Origin: Erinaceus europaeus
Lineage: Eukaryota; Chordata; Mammalia; Eulipotyphla; Erinaceidae
NCBI RefSeq assembly: GCF_950295315.1
Contig: NC_080168.1
Span: 62,147,838 to 62,211,837, forward strand
Direction of reading: 5' to 3'
Length of the DNA stretch: 64,000 bases
The notes beneath the pieces are model-generated. The model made no database searches and was not told where the DNA came from. It saw only the letters and a program-made list of their open reading frames with translations. Position 1 is the stretch's first letter; each line of letters starts with the position of its first letter. Below are positions 51,597 to 62,723 of the stretch, piece after piece. Made by a program: the position numbers and the translations under genes.

Positions 51597-53626
51597 TAAA
51601 GGTGATCCCAAGATTCCTGGCAGGCTTGAACATATTATAACTTTTTGCCTTTGTTCTGTTGTCATGGGTGATGTCCTCACCACCTCCCATCCTGCATGCT
51701 GTTTACTGTATGCTCAGCGTTGCCATATCTCAGATGCTATCTTATCATAAAGGGAATCATCTATTACAATTCAGCCCTAGTCATTAAGGTTACCATGAAT
51801 CAAGCACCCATTGTACGCCACCCCCTCTTCGTTGTTCAAGGTAGCTACATCATACAGGTGAAGAAATTGAAGCTCAGAGAGGGATTGAGTGGCCAGTTCC
51901 AAAGCTGTTCCTCTTTCTATTGTGTCTCCCATGGAGCAAAAGCAGACACTCCCATTTAATTTTCTGAAATAACTCTTTATTCTCGGGTACCGAAGGTATA
52001 TTTGGACATGGAGGAAATTAACTGTGTGTTTTCCTTTTTCAATTTACCTGGCTGAGTTGACTCTGCAACAGACTCCTGTCTCTCACTCTCCCCATGAGTT
52101 CTATCATAGACAGTCACCATCTTCTCTTTTGGTATAAAATTAGACTGTCCATCATCCAACTGTTATTATGACCTCATTGACTTCTACTGAGCTATTTGAA
52201 TACTTTGCTTGTTCAATGATGGCATATGGAGAAAAAAATACTTCAAAGTGTTCAGCTTAAACTACCTGCTTCACATTCACACTTTAATCTATTTAAGTCT
52301 CACTTTTTTATGTGAGTGGTTCAAGTTGAAAGTTGTTTAACAGGCTATTTAAATTAAGGGCAACAAATGGTAAATATGCATTTTATTAAGATGAGAGTTT
52401 CTTTTTCTTTTATCTATCCTTGTACAAAAGAGGAAAATGGAAATGACAGGCAAAACCAAAAGTGTCTGAAGAATGCATCATGTTACAAAGCATATTTGGA
52501 TCGTTAGGAAAAAAACATGTCTGCAAGAGAAATACAGTTTTTTGCAAATTTCAGTTTATTTCAGTCTGCTATTGCAATGATAGTGCCCAAAGATGAATAA
52601 ATAAATTCCAAAAAAAAAAAAAAGTCAGTTAACTGACAACAAACTGCTTTCTATGTTCCGGGAAAGCCTCTTGCAAATAAACAGAACTGTTTTTGTTCTC
52701 CTCACCTTGTTTATCTCTGGACAATTTCCCCCCACCTGGCAAGTCATGGTACCCCCTCCATACACACACACAATAACCTCTTTTTCATGGTAGCAAATCA
52801 TGAGTGTGAAAAAGCATCCCTACTTGCAGCTTGTCATCAAACCTTCTGCACTGCACTTGGTTGGCTCTTTTTTTTAGAAAATAAAACAGAAATTACTGCG
52901 CTTCCAAAAAAAATCTATCTTTCCAACTGCAAACATATTTAGGACAGGGCAAGCTGTCTGAAATGATCCCTACAGTTTGTAAATGCCATGCCCAATGTGC
53001 CAGCCAGCGTGTGGCAGTTGAGTCTTGTCTACTGCAGAGTTTTGCAGAATTATTTACAGCACATTTTCTCAATTTCCAAAGCCCTTCCCAGAGTAACTGT
53101 GCTAGTACTTGCCCAGACCATGTGCATGTGTTTTTCTAAACATGTGTACTATTCATTCTGTGTGACCACAGGATGCTCTGAGCCTGTTCATAGTCCCTGG
53201 GGAGCGCTTTAAACACACTAGGTCCAAAGCTCTGTGTAGAACACATCAACACACACACACACACACACAGATATATACTGCCAGAGATCCAACTAATTCA
53301 TTCAGCATTCATCTTGAGTAGGTCAGAATGGTGTGCCCAGTAACCAAAGGTCTTACTGGTTTTTTTCCTGTATCACAGATCAGAGCATCCACTGGAGACA
53401 ACTTTACATCTGCTCAAGGGTTTCTGATCTTCTGAAGTATGTGTATGTATTAAGGAGGAGAGAGAGTAGGGGAGAAGGGACAAGAAGGCAGCCAAATGGG
53501 ACGTCAGTAACTATTTGCATGTTGGTGGAATCCTATAATCTATGGCAAGCATAGATGAACTGGAACAAACCAATCAAAGGGAGAACTCCATGTCACTTTT
53601 GCTTGGTGACAATACAATCAGAGACC
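51597..53626. other. Unassigned intronic sequence, unusually repeat-poor
   Basis: About 2 kb without any recognisable SINE, L1 or LTR; a short (AC)n at 53250-53268. The longest repeat-free stretch in the window. No coding exon found. Confidence 0.55.
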
Positions 53627-53642
53627 TAGAAAGTTAAGGACA

Positions 53643-53811
53643 GGGGGGCCAGGTGGTGGAGTACCTGGTTAAACGCACACATTGCAGTGAGCAAGGACCT
53701 GGGTTCCAGCCCCTGGTCCCCACCTGCAGGGGGCTGCAGATGTCTGTCTCTCTCCCTCCCCCATCCTTCTCAATTTCTCTGTCTCTATCCAACAATAAAT
53801 AAATAAATAAA
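53643..53811 (+). repeat. SINE, type 1, with target-site duplication
   Basis: tagaaagttaaggaca at 53627-53642 and 53812-53827 (16 bp, perfect). Confidence 0.95.
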
Positions 53812-53932
53812 TAGAAAGTTAAGGACAAGCATATAAAGGGAAGGACTTGAAGGATAAGTCAGGTGAGAGGCCTGGGACACAACCTGAGTGCCAGAAGACT
53901 AATTCACTAGGACAACTGGTTAGAAAAGTTTC

Positions 53933-54068
53933 TCTTCTCTCCTCTCCTCTCCTCTCCTCTCCTCTCCTCTCCTCTCCTCTCCTCTCCTCTCCTCTCCTCT
54001 CCTCTCCTCTCCCCTCCCCTCCCCTCCCCTCCCCTCCCCTCCCCTCCCCTCTCCTCTCCTCTCCTCTC
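53933..54068 (+). repeat. Pentanucleotide microsatellite (CTCCT)n
   Basis: About 135 bp: CTCCT units, a central block of CCCCT units (about 54008-54050), then CTCCT again. In BCAT1 pre-mRNA this is a purine-only (AGGAG)n tract starting about 180 bases after the 5' splice site at 54248. Confidence 0.97.
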
Positions 54069-54248
54069 CCTCTGCACAGCACCTACTTGAGATTGTTGCC
54101 AAGAAGAGCTCTTTGCACATAGAGATTTAACATTTAGATAACACTGGCAGGAACCACAGGGCATTATTTCAACATCAAGGCAGACTGGTTTTGATTTCCT
54201 TTGCTGTGTACTTCTAAACTCGGCTCTGGGATTGTCCAAGGTACCCAC

Positions 54249-54334
54249 CCACTTGTGCGCCAGGTCCAGAATGCTCTGCCTGGTCACTCCCGGAAGGATG
54301 ATGCCATCTAGCGGAGGAGTCGCCAGTTCCTCTT
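54249..54334 (-). CDS. BCAT1: BCAT1 exon, PGVTR segment
   Basis: 86 bp: two bases completing a Glu codon, then 28 codons reading [20 protein letters not shown] then ILDLAHKW. Phase 1 at its start and 0 at its end (acceptor gttgacag, donor gtgggt). LPGVTR is the loop that contacts the PLP phosphate in this enzyme family. Relative to human BCAT1 from memory, VTRRCILDLAHQW is [13 protein letters not shown] here. The donor GTGGGT is weaker than the GTAAG type of its neighbours and is followed in the pre-mRNA by a long purine microsatellite. Confidence 0.96.
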
Positions 54335-54411
54335 CTGTCAACGAGAGATGGGAGAATCTTCAGATGTTTGCTCTACCAACTATGACTTAAAGTAACAGGC
54401 ATTTGTTTATA

Positions 54412-55085
54412 AAAATTTCTCACAAGGTTGTGGGGGCAAAGGAACCCTCCCGCACTGCTGGTGGGAATGTAAGTTCGTCCAACCCCTGTGGAGAGCAGTC
54501 TGGAGAATTCTCACAAGGCTAGAAGTGGACCTTCCATATGACCCTGCAGTTCTCTCCTGGGGATATATCCTAAGGAACCCAGCACAACCATCCAGAAAGA
54601 TCTGCGTACACCTATGTTCATAGCAGCACAATTTGTAATAGCCAAAATCTGGAAACAACCCAGATGTCCAACAACAGATGAGGGCTAAGTAACTCGTGTT
54701 ATACTTATATATTTCTCAGCTATTAAAAATGACGAATTCACCCTCTTTACCTCATCTTGGATGGAGCTTGGAGAATCACATGAAGTGATACAAGCCAGAA
54801 AGAGAAGGATGAATATGAGATGATCTTACACTTGGACAAATGTTGAGAAATAAGATCAGAAGGGAAAACACAAAGCAGAACTTGGACTGGGTTTGGTGTA
54901 TTGCATCAAAGTAAAGGACTCTGGGGGGCAAGGTTTGGTGGGGATATTGGAAGTAGGTTCAGGTCCTGGTGCTCAGTGGAGAAGGAAGACCTAGGCTGGA
55001 GGTGAGAGTGCTTTGCAGAAAACTGAGAAATTAGACGCATGTACCAACAACTATATTTACTGTCAAATGTGAAATTAAAAAAATT
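54412..55085 (+). repeat. L1 3' end: ORF2 C-terminus plus 3'UTR
   Basis: 'ctgctggtgggaatgtaagttcgtccaacccctgtgg', 'ctggggatatatcctaaggaacccagcac', 'cacctatgttcatagcagcacaatttg', 'cctcatcttggatggagcttgg' are L1 ORF2 end sequence, followed by 3'UTR 'aacttggactgggtttggtg'. The end is degraded, with little poly(A). Sits about 80 bases from a BCAT1 exon. Confidence 0.88.
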
Positions 55086-55225
55086 CTCACAAAGATGAGA
55101 TTATATAATGCAATTTCCCAAACCAGCTCATACCTCAAATAGATCTTTAGGCTTTTTAAAAAAAATTTAATTAAGCCTCTCAGCTAGTCATCTTCCATAC
55201 ATCTTCAACTAGTTAAAACCAAACT

Positions 55226-55333
55226 GAGCAGCTGGTGCAGAGATGCAGCTGTTGGAGCACAGGACTTGCATGAGTTAAGGTCTAGAATTGGACCCTCGGC
55301 ACTCCATACACTAGACTGGTGCTCCGGTGTTCC

Positions 55334-55370
<37 letters not shown>

Positions 55371-55432
55371 ACTGATGCTCTGGTGTTCCTCTCTCTCTCT
55401 CTCGCTTTAATTAACAAAACTAAATCATTCCA
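55226..55432 (+). repeat. tRNA-derived SINE, 'type 4', with CT runs
   Basis: 'cagctggtgcagagatgcagctgttggagcacaggacttgcatgag', then two (ct)n blocks (55339-55369, 55391-55403) separated by a repeated 'ctggtgctccggtgttcct'/'ctgatgctctggtgttcct' unit. Confidence 0.7.
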
Positions 55433-55589
55433 AAAGAAAATCAACAAGAAAAGGTGGTCTTTCTACTAAAGCAGTAAGAGGAGTAGAGAAATCCTTTGAG
55501 GACATTTTCAAGTAAGAATTCACCATGTGGGATGAGCTGGCTAGTTGTTAGAAAAATAGAGATAGGATCTTACTGAAGAACTCTACTCA

Positions 55590-56200
55590 TCCTCAAACTT
55601 CTATGAATTTTGAGAAGCATTCCTCATCCCAAGATCTATTACTACCTTGGAGACCAAAACAGCAAAAATGGAAAGACTGTATGATAGCACAATAGCACGT
55701 TTGGACATTGATACAAAGGACATGAAAACACCAATTCAGAAAAATATCTGCTCCCTTAGGTTCATAGAAGTTAAGGTATGGAATCATGCTAAATGCCCAT
55801 CAACTAATGCCAGAACACAGACGCTGTGAATATATACTCCGTTGAATATCTGCCTGCTATTAAGACAGAGAGAGCTAGTATAGGGGGCCAGGTGGTGGTG
55901 CACCTGGTTGAGAGCACACATCACAATGTGCAAGGACTTGGGTTCAAGCCTCTGGTCCCCACCTGCAGGAGGAAAACTTCTTGAGTGGTGAAGCAGGGCT
56001 GCAGATGTTTCAATGTCTCTCTCCCTTCTATCTCACCTTCCCCTCTCAATTTCTTTGTCTTTATCCAAAAGAGATCTTTTTTAATTATTATTTTAAAAAA
56101 TAGTATCATGCATTTGGGACAAAATGGGTAGAACTTGAGGTAGATGTACTCAGTGAAGTCAGGAAAGGTAAAATTATATGTATAATTTTCTTTTCATTTT
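55590..56200 (+). repeat. Old L1 3' fragment, interrupted by a SINE
   Basis: 'acaccaattcagaaaaatatctgctcccttaggttcatagaa', 'gctaaatgcccatcaactaatg' and, after the SINE, 'tgggacaaaatgggtagaacttgagg' are ancient L1 ORF2 3' sequence. Confidence 0.7.
55884..56098 (+). repeat. SINE, type 1
   Basis: 'gggggccaggtggtggtgcacctggttgagagc', B box 'gggttcaagcctc'. Confidence 0.9.
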
Positions 56201-56331
56201 AAAAGACACTTCTACTCTTCTGTCCCTTCCCTGGTCCATCTGGTGATCACCTCTATTTTTTTTACCGCATCTAAGACTTACTGGTGCTTTTCCTGGTTGC
56301 TTATACTCCCCCTAGGAGTGAAACTACCCAA

Positions 56332-56351
56332 TATATATATATATATATATG
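56332..56351 (+). repeat. (AT)n microsatellite
   Basis: About 10 AT units. Confidence 0.95.
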
Positions 56352-56756
56352 ATCAAAGAAGATCACACAGCAGTATCATACATGCATGAAGTCCATGGAT
56401 TTACTGCCTAGTGCCACCTAAAATGAAAGACAGGTCTATAAAACAGCTTGATGAAAATAACCTAGTGTGATTCTCATTTTACATAAGGACACTGAGACCC
56501 TCTAAATCACATCCCTGTGTCCCCATGGGTGACACTAGAGTAACTGTCTTTCCCCTTCATAGGACACACTGGTCTGGCCTCTCGGCTCTTCTGATTTACA
56601 GGAAGGGCAAACATCCCAGCTAGTGGGACTCAGGAATACTGAGACTCTGCTCATTTCAACATCCAGCTGAGCCTGGAGTGGTGTTTATTATTTTTTTTTC
56701 TTTAGAGCAATGAATAATATTTTTTTCTTTCCTCCTGAAGCTACAGGCAGTATGAC

Positions 56757-56803
<47 letters not shown>

Positions 56804-57480
56804 TTTTACATTTTCTTCTTGTTTCCAAAACTCATCTGCTGCTGGAAACTGCTTTCTGGAAGAAAGATTTGTTTCATTGGCAAAGTTCTTGGGGGCATAC
56901 TCTTTGTCATGTTTCAAAGTGTTGATCTGAAAACAAACCTGTGCTTGGCGATAGCTGGCTGGGCACGGAACAGCACAGATCTGAGTACAGACACACAGAC
57001 ATGGGAGAGCAGAAAGCCTACAATCATACACTCCTTACAAAGTGCCCCTTTAACTAAGCCTGGCTGATCTCTACAGCTGCCCCAAGTTCAGTGAAAACAG
57101 CAGCCACCTGAACAAATGTGGTTCTATGAAAGAAGACTTAGCATCTAAGACTGGACCCGCTAGCCCGGGGTCAGGAAATAGAACATCTGCTTCTGCACTT
57201 GCCAGAGAGGAAGACGTGACAACACTTGGATGAGAAATATTCATTCCCTCTGCAACCACAAACATATCCAGAGAGCCAGAACAGGCTCCAGATTGCCCAA
57301 CATGAGGAAAACAGAGCCTACACAACGCAGCTTGTTTTTGACAGGGGAAAAAAAAAAGATTGTATTTAGATGAAGGACATAGAATCAGTTCACAGGCTCC
57401 TCTGTGACTTCTTATAGTCTAACACAAATGGGAACCAGGGACATGGGTGGTTACAAAAGGGCCCTGAAGTTAAGCATACT
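56352..57480. other. Unassigned intronic sequence with (TTTA)n
   Basis: Contains (tatt)n at 56756-56806. The rest looks unique; no exon found. Confidence 0.5.
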
Positions 57481-57487
57481 AGTACAG

Positions 57488-57762
57488 AATGGACTCACAC
57501 AAGGATCTGGGGTTCAAGCCCCCAGCTCCCCACCTGCAGGGGGGGTCACTTCACAAGCGATGAAGCAGGTCTGCAGGTGTCTGTCTTTCCCCCTCTCTAT
57601 CTTCCCCTCCTCGCTTGATGTCTCTCTGTCCTATCCAACAACAGCAACAGCTGTAACAACAACAAAGGCAACAAAAATGGGAAAAATGGCCTCCGTGGGC
57701 AGTGGATGTGTAGTGCAGGCACTGAGCCCCAGTGATAACACTGGAGGCAAAAAAAAAAAGTT
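57488..57762 (+). repeat. SINE, type 2, long form, head shortened
   Basis: 'cacacaaggatctggggttcaagcccccagctcccc' through 'ggcctccgtgggcagtgg...gataacactggaggc' and an A tail. Confidence 0.87.
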
Positions 57763-57804
57763 GGGTCCTAGGATCTGCTTGGAGCAGGACCTCTTGTCTG
57801 TGTG

Positions 57805-58018
57805 TGTTTTATTATGTATTTAATTATTTATTATTGGATAGAGAGAGAAATTCAGAAATGAGGGGGAGATGGAGAGGGAAAGATACAGAGAGACACCTGC
57901 ATCCCTGCTTTACCACTAGTAAAGTTTCCCCTTGTAGGTAGGAGGGTCCTTGAACCCAGGTCATTCATTGCCCACTATAATGTGAGCACTGTAATCAGGT
58001 GTGTTACTGCCTGGCATC
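57805..58018 (-). repeat. SINE, type 1
   Basis: 'ttaattatttattattggatagagagag...gtgtgttactgcctggc'. Confidence 0.85.
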
Positions 58019-58089
58019 TGAAATGAATCCTCAGCAGATTGGAAAAGGAGAACTAGGTCCTGGAATCAGTTTGGAGTAGGACTCTTTAC

Positions 58090-58095
58090 CATATT

Positions 58096-58126
<31 letters not shown>

Positions 58127-58304
58127 TTCATTATTGAATAGAGACAGAGAGAAATGGAGGGGGATAGGGGAGATAGAGAGACACCTGCAGCCCTGGTTCA
58201 CCAGTTGTAAAACTTTCCCCCTGCAGGTGGGAACCAGGGGCTTGAACCCGGGTCCTGTGCACTGTAATGTAAGTGCTTAACCAGGTGCGCCACCACCTGG
58301 TCCC
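58090..58304 (-). repeat. SINE, type 1, with (TTTA)n tail
   Basis: (ttta)n 58095-58130, 'attattgaatagagacagagagaaatgg...gtgcgccaccacctggtcccc'. Confidence 0.9.
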
Positions 58305-58424
58305 CTCCCCTTCCATATTTTGTACACACCGCTAGTCTAAAAGGGGCATGAGTTTGGGCGTTCATGGAAAGATGGCTGGGCTTTATTTGCTTGCTTGCTT
58401 GCTTTATTTGTTTTCTTTTTTTGG

Positions 58425-58561
58425 TTTTTAAGACATGGAGAGAAAGACCAGAGCGCTCTGCTCAGCTCTGGCTGATGGTGGTGCTGGGGACTGAACCTGG
58501 GACCTTGGAGCCTCAGGCAAAAAAGTGTTTTGCAGAACCATGATGCTGTCTCCCCAGCCCA
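58425..58561 (-). repeat. SINE, type 3
   Basis: 'gagcgctctgctcagctctggctgatggtggtgctggggactgaacctggg...gcagaaccatgatgctgtctccccagcc'. Confidence 0.87.
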
Positions 58562-59586
58562 GATGACAGGTTTTTACTGCAACTATTCTTCTCTATGCTA
58601 CTTGCCAGTCAAGTTTGAGAAAGTCTCACTAGGAATGATTTTCATCTCCTTTTCATTTTCCTAAAATCAAGGTTTCTTTAGAGTTGTTGCTTTGTCTTTT
58701 CTTGTTTAAACCCAGAGTGATCTCTGGCGTCCTTTCTGGCACTTTCTCATCATCCTGTTCAGACATTTTATTCCATTCCTTTTCTCTTTTTCTCTAACCT
58801 TTTCACTTTTTGTTTGATCTGAAGGCACAAATTCACAAGCACAGTCAAGTTATCCAGGCAGCCATCCTAAGGTCGTGGGTTATTTTGTAAGCCTGAAGAT
58901 AAATTCACTCATTTTGCTCCTGACATTTAAAAGTCATGGTGGAAACTAGCCTGTGATGATTATTTGGATAAAGGGGTCATTTTTTTTCACCAGGACAATT
59001 TTGGGTGAAATCATGGCTCTTTCATTCAGACCAAGCCTGAATCCTGTCATCACCCATCATAAATAATGGTACCGCCACTTGTGTATGATGTCACTGTTTT
59101 TATTTGGGGCCATTTATGTATGTGCTTGTGGAGGGAAGGTGGGGAGGATGGAGGCTGGGTAGGAAAACAAGTGGAAAGAATGGGATCAATGGGTCTACTG
59201 GCTCCAGTGTGCAGGACTCAGCACCTGTCATCTGTTAAGCAGAGCTTCTGGGAGATGGCCTGTGAATCACTCAAACTGAGACGTCTCAAACATCCCAGGG
59301 TGCATGTGGCTCCAGGACAGTGCCATGAACACACAGCAGTAATGGAAGGAAAATCATGATGTGTGACTGGCTTTTCAATGGCCAAGGATATTCAGGATCC
59401 AATCCCAGTCGAGACGGGAAACACACCACACCTTCTCTGGGTGTGTCGGCTCTAATGGCCAGCTCAAGTTCCTGTCATTAGTCTTTGCCTCTGACACTGG
59501 AATCAGCGCCAGCTCTGCCTGTAGCCAGAACCCAAGATCCCTCTAGGCTACTACAGGTGCTCTCAAGTTTTCTCTTTCAATTTAAG
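58562..59586. other. Unassigned intronic sequence, repeat-free
   Basis: About 1 kb without recognised repeats; no exon found. Confidence 0.5.
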
Positions 59587-59587
59587 T

Positions 59588-59708
59588 GAGGGCCAGGGAG
59601 ATAGCGCAGTGCTAGCACATAGGACTGGCATGCCAGAGGTCCCAAGTTCAACCCCCAGCACCACCAACAGCCAGCCAGAAAACTAAATGGTACACTGATC
59701 AAAAAAAC
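59588..59708 (+). repeat. SINE, type 3-like
   Basis: 'gggccagggagatagcgcagtgctagcacataggactggcatgcc' and B box 'aagttcaacccccagcaccacc'. Confidence 0.8.
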
Positions 59709-59747
59709 TAACTATAAAACCACTTGAAAATAAAAACCTGGGATTGA

Positions 59748-60044
59748 GGGGAGCAGTGGCAAACCAGGCTAATAGTACTAAACATAAGCACCAGTGCAAG
59801 GATCCAAGTTTGAGCCCCTGGCTCCCCACCTGCAGGGAGATGCTTCACAAGTGATGAAGCAAGTCTGCAGGTGTTTCTCTTTCTCTCTCCCTCTCTAGCT
59901 TCCCCTCTTCTCTCAATTTCTTTGTGTCCTATCCAATAAATGGGGGAAATGGCCACGAGGATCAGTGGATTAGTAGTACTGGCACCAAACCCCAGCAATA
60001 ACCCTGGAGGCAAAAAACAAAAACAAAAACAAACAAACAAAAAC
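59748..60044 (+). repeat. SINE, type 2, long form
   Basis: 'ggggagcagtggcaaaccaggc' head, 'ggccacgaggatcagtgg...ataaccctggaggc', (aaac)n tail. Confidence 0.88.
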
Positions 60045-60156
60045 AGGATATTCAATGTATGAATGCATAAATCCCTGGATTCATTCCTCAGCACTACATA
60101 AAGTAAATAAATATGTTAAGTTTCTCAAGTTATTTCAGAGGGAGAGGGAGAGAGAG

Positions 60157-60331
60157 TGAGGTGCTAGGTAGTGGTCCACCTGGTTAAGCACATACATCAC
60201 AGTGCACAAAGAGCCAGGTTCAAGCCCCTAGTCCCAACCTGTAATGGAAAAGCTTCAGAGTAGTGAAGCGGTGCTACAGGGATCTCTGTAGCGGTGCTAC
60301 AGGGGTCTCTATTCAATTAAAAAAAAAACAG
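60157..60331 (+). repeat. SINE, type 1
   Basis: 'gtgctaggtagtggtccacctggttaagc'; a 16-bp unit 'gcggtgctacaggg' is duplicated at 60267-60303. Confidence 0.82.
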
Positions 60332-60455
60332 AGAGATAGAGACCACAGCATGGAACTTCCTATGGTGCCATGATACCCGCCATGTGATGCTAGGGTCTGA
60401 ACACAGGCAACACATCACAAGGCATGCACCTATCAAGCTACTGTCCTGGCCCCAG
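60332..60455 (-). repeat. tRNA-derived SINE, diverged
   Basis: 'gagatagagaccacagcatgg...gatgctagggtctgaacacaggc...caagctactgtcctggcccc'. Confidence 0.6.
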
Positions 60456-60581
60456 GCATAAGGTTCTTAACCTTGAGAATGATGCCCCTCCCTCCTCAGT
60501 TGTAAGCTCTGTGGACTGTTCTTTCTAGTCCCATTGACAACTACTGCAAAATGACAAGGGGCTGGCATGTAAGGGGGTTAC

Positions 60582-60724
60582 CTCCATCTTCATTTATCCA
60601 GTACAGGAAAAGGTTCATCGTTCCAACTTCAGTGATCTGGTCCTCCTCCCCATAGAGCCATAGGACCTGCTGGCAGCCGTTGTCCAACGCTTCACATTGA
60701 GCAAAGAGAGATGAGCCATAGTTC
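60582..60724 (-). CDS. BCAT1: BCAT1 exon with the PLP-ring Glu
   Basis: 143 bp: the last base of a Gly codon, 47 codons, then the first base of a Glu codon completed by the next exon. Reads [20 protein letters not shown], then LWLYGEEDQ, then [18 protein letters not shown]. Acceptor ttttttcacaag and donor gtaacc. In the BCAT family the E of TEVGT bonds the PLP pyridine nitrogen and the T of the same motif lies at the substrate carboxylate. The PLP-linked Lys (GDCKMGG region in human BCAT1) would be just upstream in the preceding exon, which is outside the window. Human, from memory, has CEAVDNG and GEDHQ; both differences are conservative. Confidence 0.97.
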
Positions 60725-61072
60725 CTTGTGAAAAAAAGGGGGAGTCTGATTATGAAAATTATGGAGAAAATTATGAAATTATGAAAAAAAGAGACTGATT
60801 GTGAAAATATGTCAGCCCTGACAACTGAACTCACATCTCATAGTCTTAGAAAGAGTTTAGAATAGCAATGATTAATTATTATTATAACCAGGTTAGTTGG
60901 GGGTTGATTTCTATGATAATCCAATAGTTAGCATCTATAGTAATATACTTGATCTAACTATGCTTTGTGCTCTTTAGTGGTATGGGAAAATATTGTATTT
61001 CAGATAATGACATGGCCAAATGGTTTTCATCTGTCTAGCCTAAAGTTGTAGATGTTTTAAAAGGTATATATT
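60725..61072. other. Unassigned intronic sequence
   Basis: AT-rich flank upstream of the BCAT1 exon; imperfect 'gaaaattatg' repeats at 60753-60785. Confidence 0.5.
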
Positions 61073-61419
61073 GGGGACTGGGCGGTAGCACAGCAGGTTA
61101 AGTGCACATGGCACAAACCGCAAAGACCAGCATAAATCATGGTTTGAGCCCTCAGCGCCCCACCTGCAGGGGGGTTGCTTCACAAGCAGTGAAGCAGGTC
61201 TGCAGGTATCTATCTTTCTCCCTCTCTGTCTTCCCTTTCTCTCTCCACTTTTCTCTGTCCTATCCAACAACAACAGCTATAACAACAATAACAATAACAA
61301 CCACAAAAAGGGCAACAATAAGGGCAACTAAATTGGAAAAATAGCCTCCAGGAGCAGTGGATTCGTAGTGCTGGCACCGAGCCCCAGTGATAAACCTGGA
61401 GCCAAAAAAAAAAAAAAAG
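61073..61419 (+). repeat. SINE, type 2, long form
   Basis: 'ggggactgggcggtagcacagcaggttaag' through 'gcctccaggagcagtggattcg...gataaacctggagcc' and A tail. Confidence 0.9.
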
Positions 61420-61671
61420 CTATATATGCAGTTATATTTCTAGAGATCCTTGAACAATTTAAGCCCAGTGTCAGAGTCTGATCACCTTACAAATCTGAAA
61501 CATGAAATACTTAGACAAAAGCAAATATTTATACTTAGAGCTATGGCCTAGGCATTTAGAGAACTTGAAGGATTAAATCTATATTTCCCCCACAGCATAT
61601 TGAATTAATAGTTATTTATGAGATAATAAATTAATAGGATTATAATTTCACAAATTTCCCTTCACAAAGAT

Positions 61672-61706
<35 letters not shown>

Positions 61707-61833
61707 GCCAGCCACCTAGATAACCACTATAGTTTTCCACAATGTAAATATGGGGTAGTTTTTCATTTGCTTATTTGGTTCAGGTAGGTGGGAAGTAACA
61801 TCTCTAATTCATATGCAGATGCTATCAATCCAG
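61420..61833. other. Unassigned intronic sequence with (AC)n
   Basis: (ca)n at 61675-61705; remainder unassigned. Confidence 0.5.
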
Positions 61834-61961
61834 TGGGAACAGGTAGTATAATGGTTATATATAGACTCAAATGGCTGAGGCTCCACAGTCCTGGGTTCAA
61901 TACCCCAGCACCACCATCAACAGGAGCTGAGCAGTGCTCTGATAATAAATAAATAAATAAG
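61834..61961 (+). repeat. SINE, type 3
   Basis: 'gggaacaggtagtataatggttatatatag', B box 'gggttcaataccccagcacc', 'aggagctgagcagtgctctgataat', (aaat)n tail. Confidence 0.88.
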
Positions 61962-62723
61962 TTCCAGAGGCAGGGCTATGGAGCAGCAGCAGCTGTGTTT
62001 CCCTCTTCTCTCCCGAATAACCTAGGAATACCAAAGGAGATAATCTGGGACCGCAACAAGACAGGATTAGAATGACTTCAGGAACCCATCTAATCACCGG
62101 TGAGTGCAAATACCTGTGGCTCGCGGACAGAGAGGAACCTAGTGAGAGATAAAGTGGCTGGTAACAGCCCGGCAGTTTACCAATTGAGACACTACCTCCA
62201 GTCTGTTTCACCAACAAAAAGACAGCTGAAGAGAGGAGAGGACTCCCCTAAGACTCACCAAATGCAACTGTGAGTCTCCATTGCTACTGACTTCAGAAGC
62301 TGCAGCAGCAAGGGGGAAGATCTGTGCTGACACCAGAGGAACAGAGAACTAACCAGGAAACTCAAGAGAAGATCTATACCTCCATGGCCTGGCGGTGAGG
62401 CTGTGAGTCTCTTTGCATAAACACTGGATTATATCTGCCTCACCCTGCTTTATCTCTTGGTCAGGAGTGAGGGATTAATCTAAGAAGCCTATGTATAGTT
62501 TAAAAGTCCTCAGGCTCCCATAGCCTACAGGGAAGAAATAGAACAAAAGAGGCTTTAAAGCCACTGAGCTCCAAAGCAGGGATTAAAATAATATTGAAAC
62601 AACAGTTAACTTCCACCACTGTGAACCCTTTAATTACCTTACTGAGACACAAGTCAGTCCAGGCAATAGTGACCAGTAATTTGAAAAGTACTGAGAGAGG
62701 GACCTCATAACATACTATATAAA

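Noticed and set aside
53933..54068. CRISPR-like or satellite array
   Set aside because: A simple 5-bp microsatellite without spacers; the genome is mammalian.
53907..54341. 144-codon open frame on the minus strand
   Set aside because: Only its first ~30 residues are real (BCAT1 exon 54249-54334); the rest is read-through into the intron and the CTCCT microsatellite.
38281..60724. BCAT1 segments as a processed pseudogene or as BCAT2
   Set aside because: Introns with consensus splice sites and matching phases separate the exons, all frames are open, and residues such as [11 protein letters not shown] and the C-terminal YGREESDWT fit BCAT1, not BCAT2.
60541..60834. 97-codon open frame on the minus strand
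   Set aside because: The middle is the BCAT1 exon 60582-60724; both ends are intronic read-through past clear splice sites.
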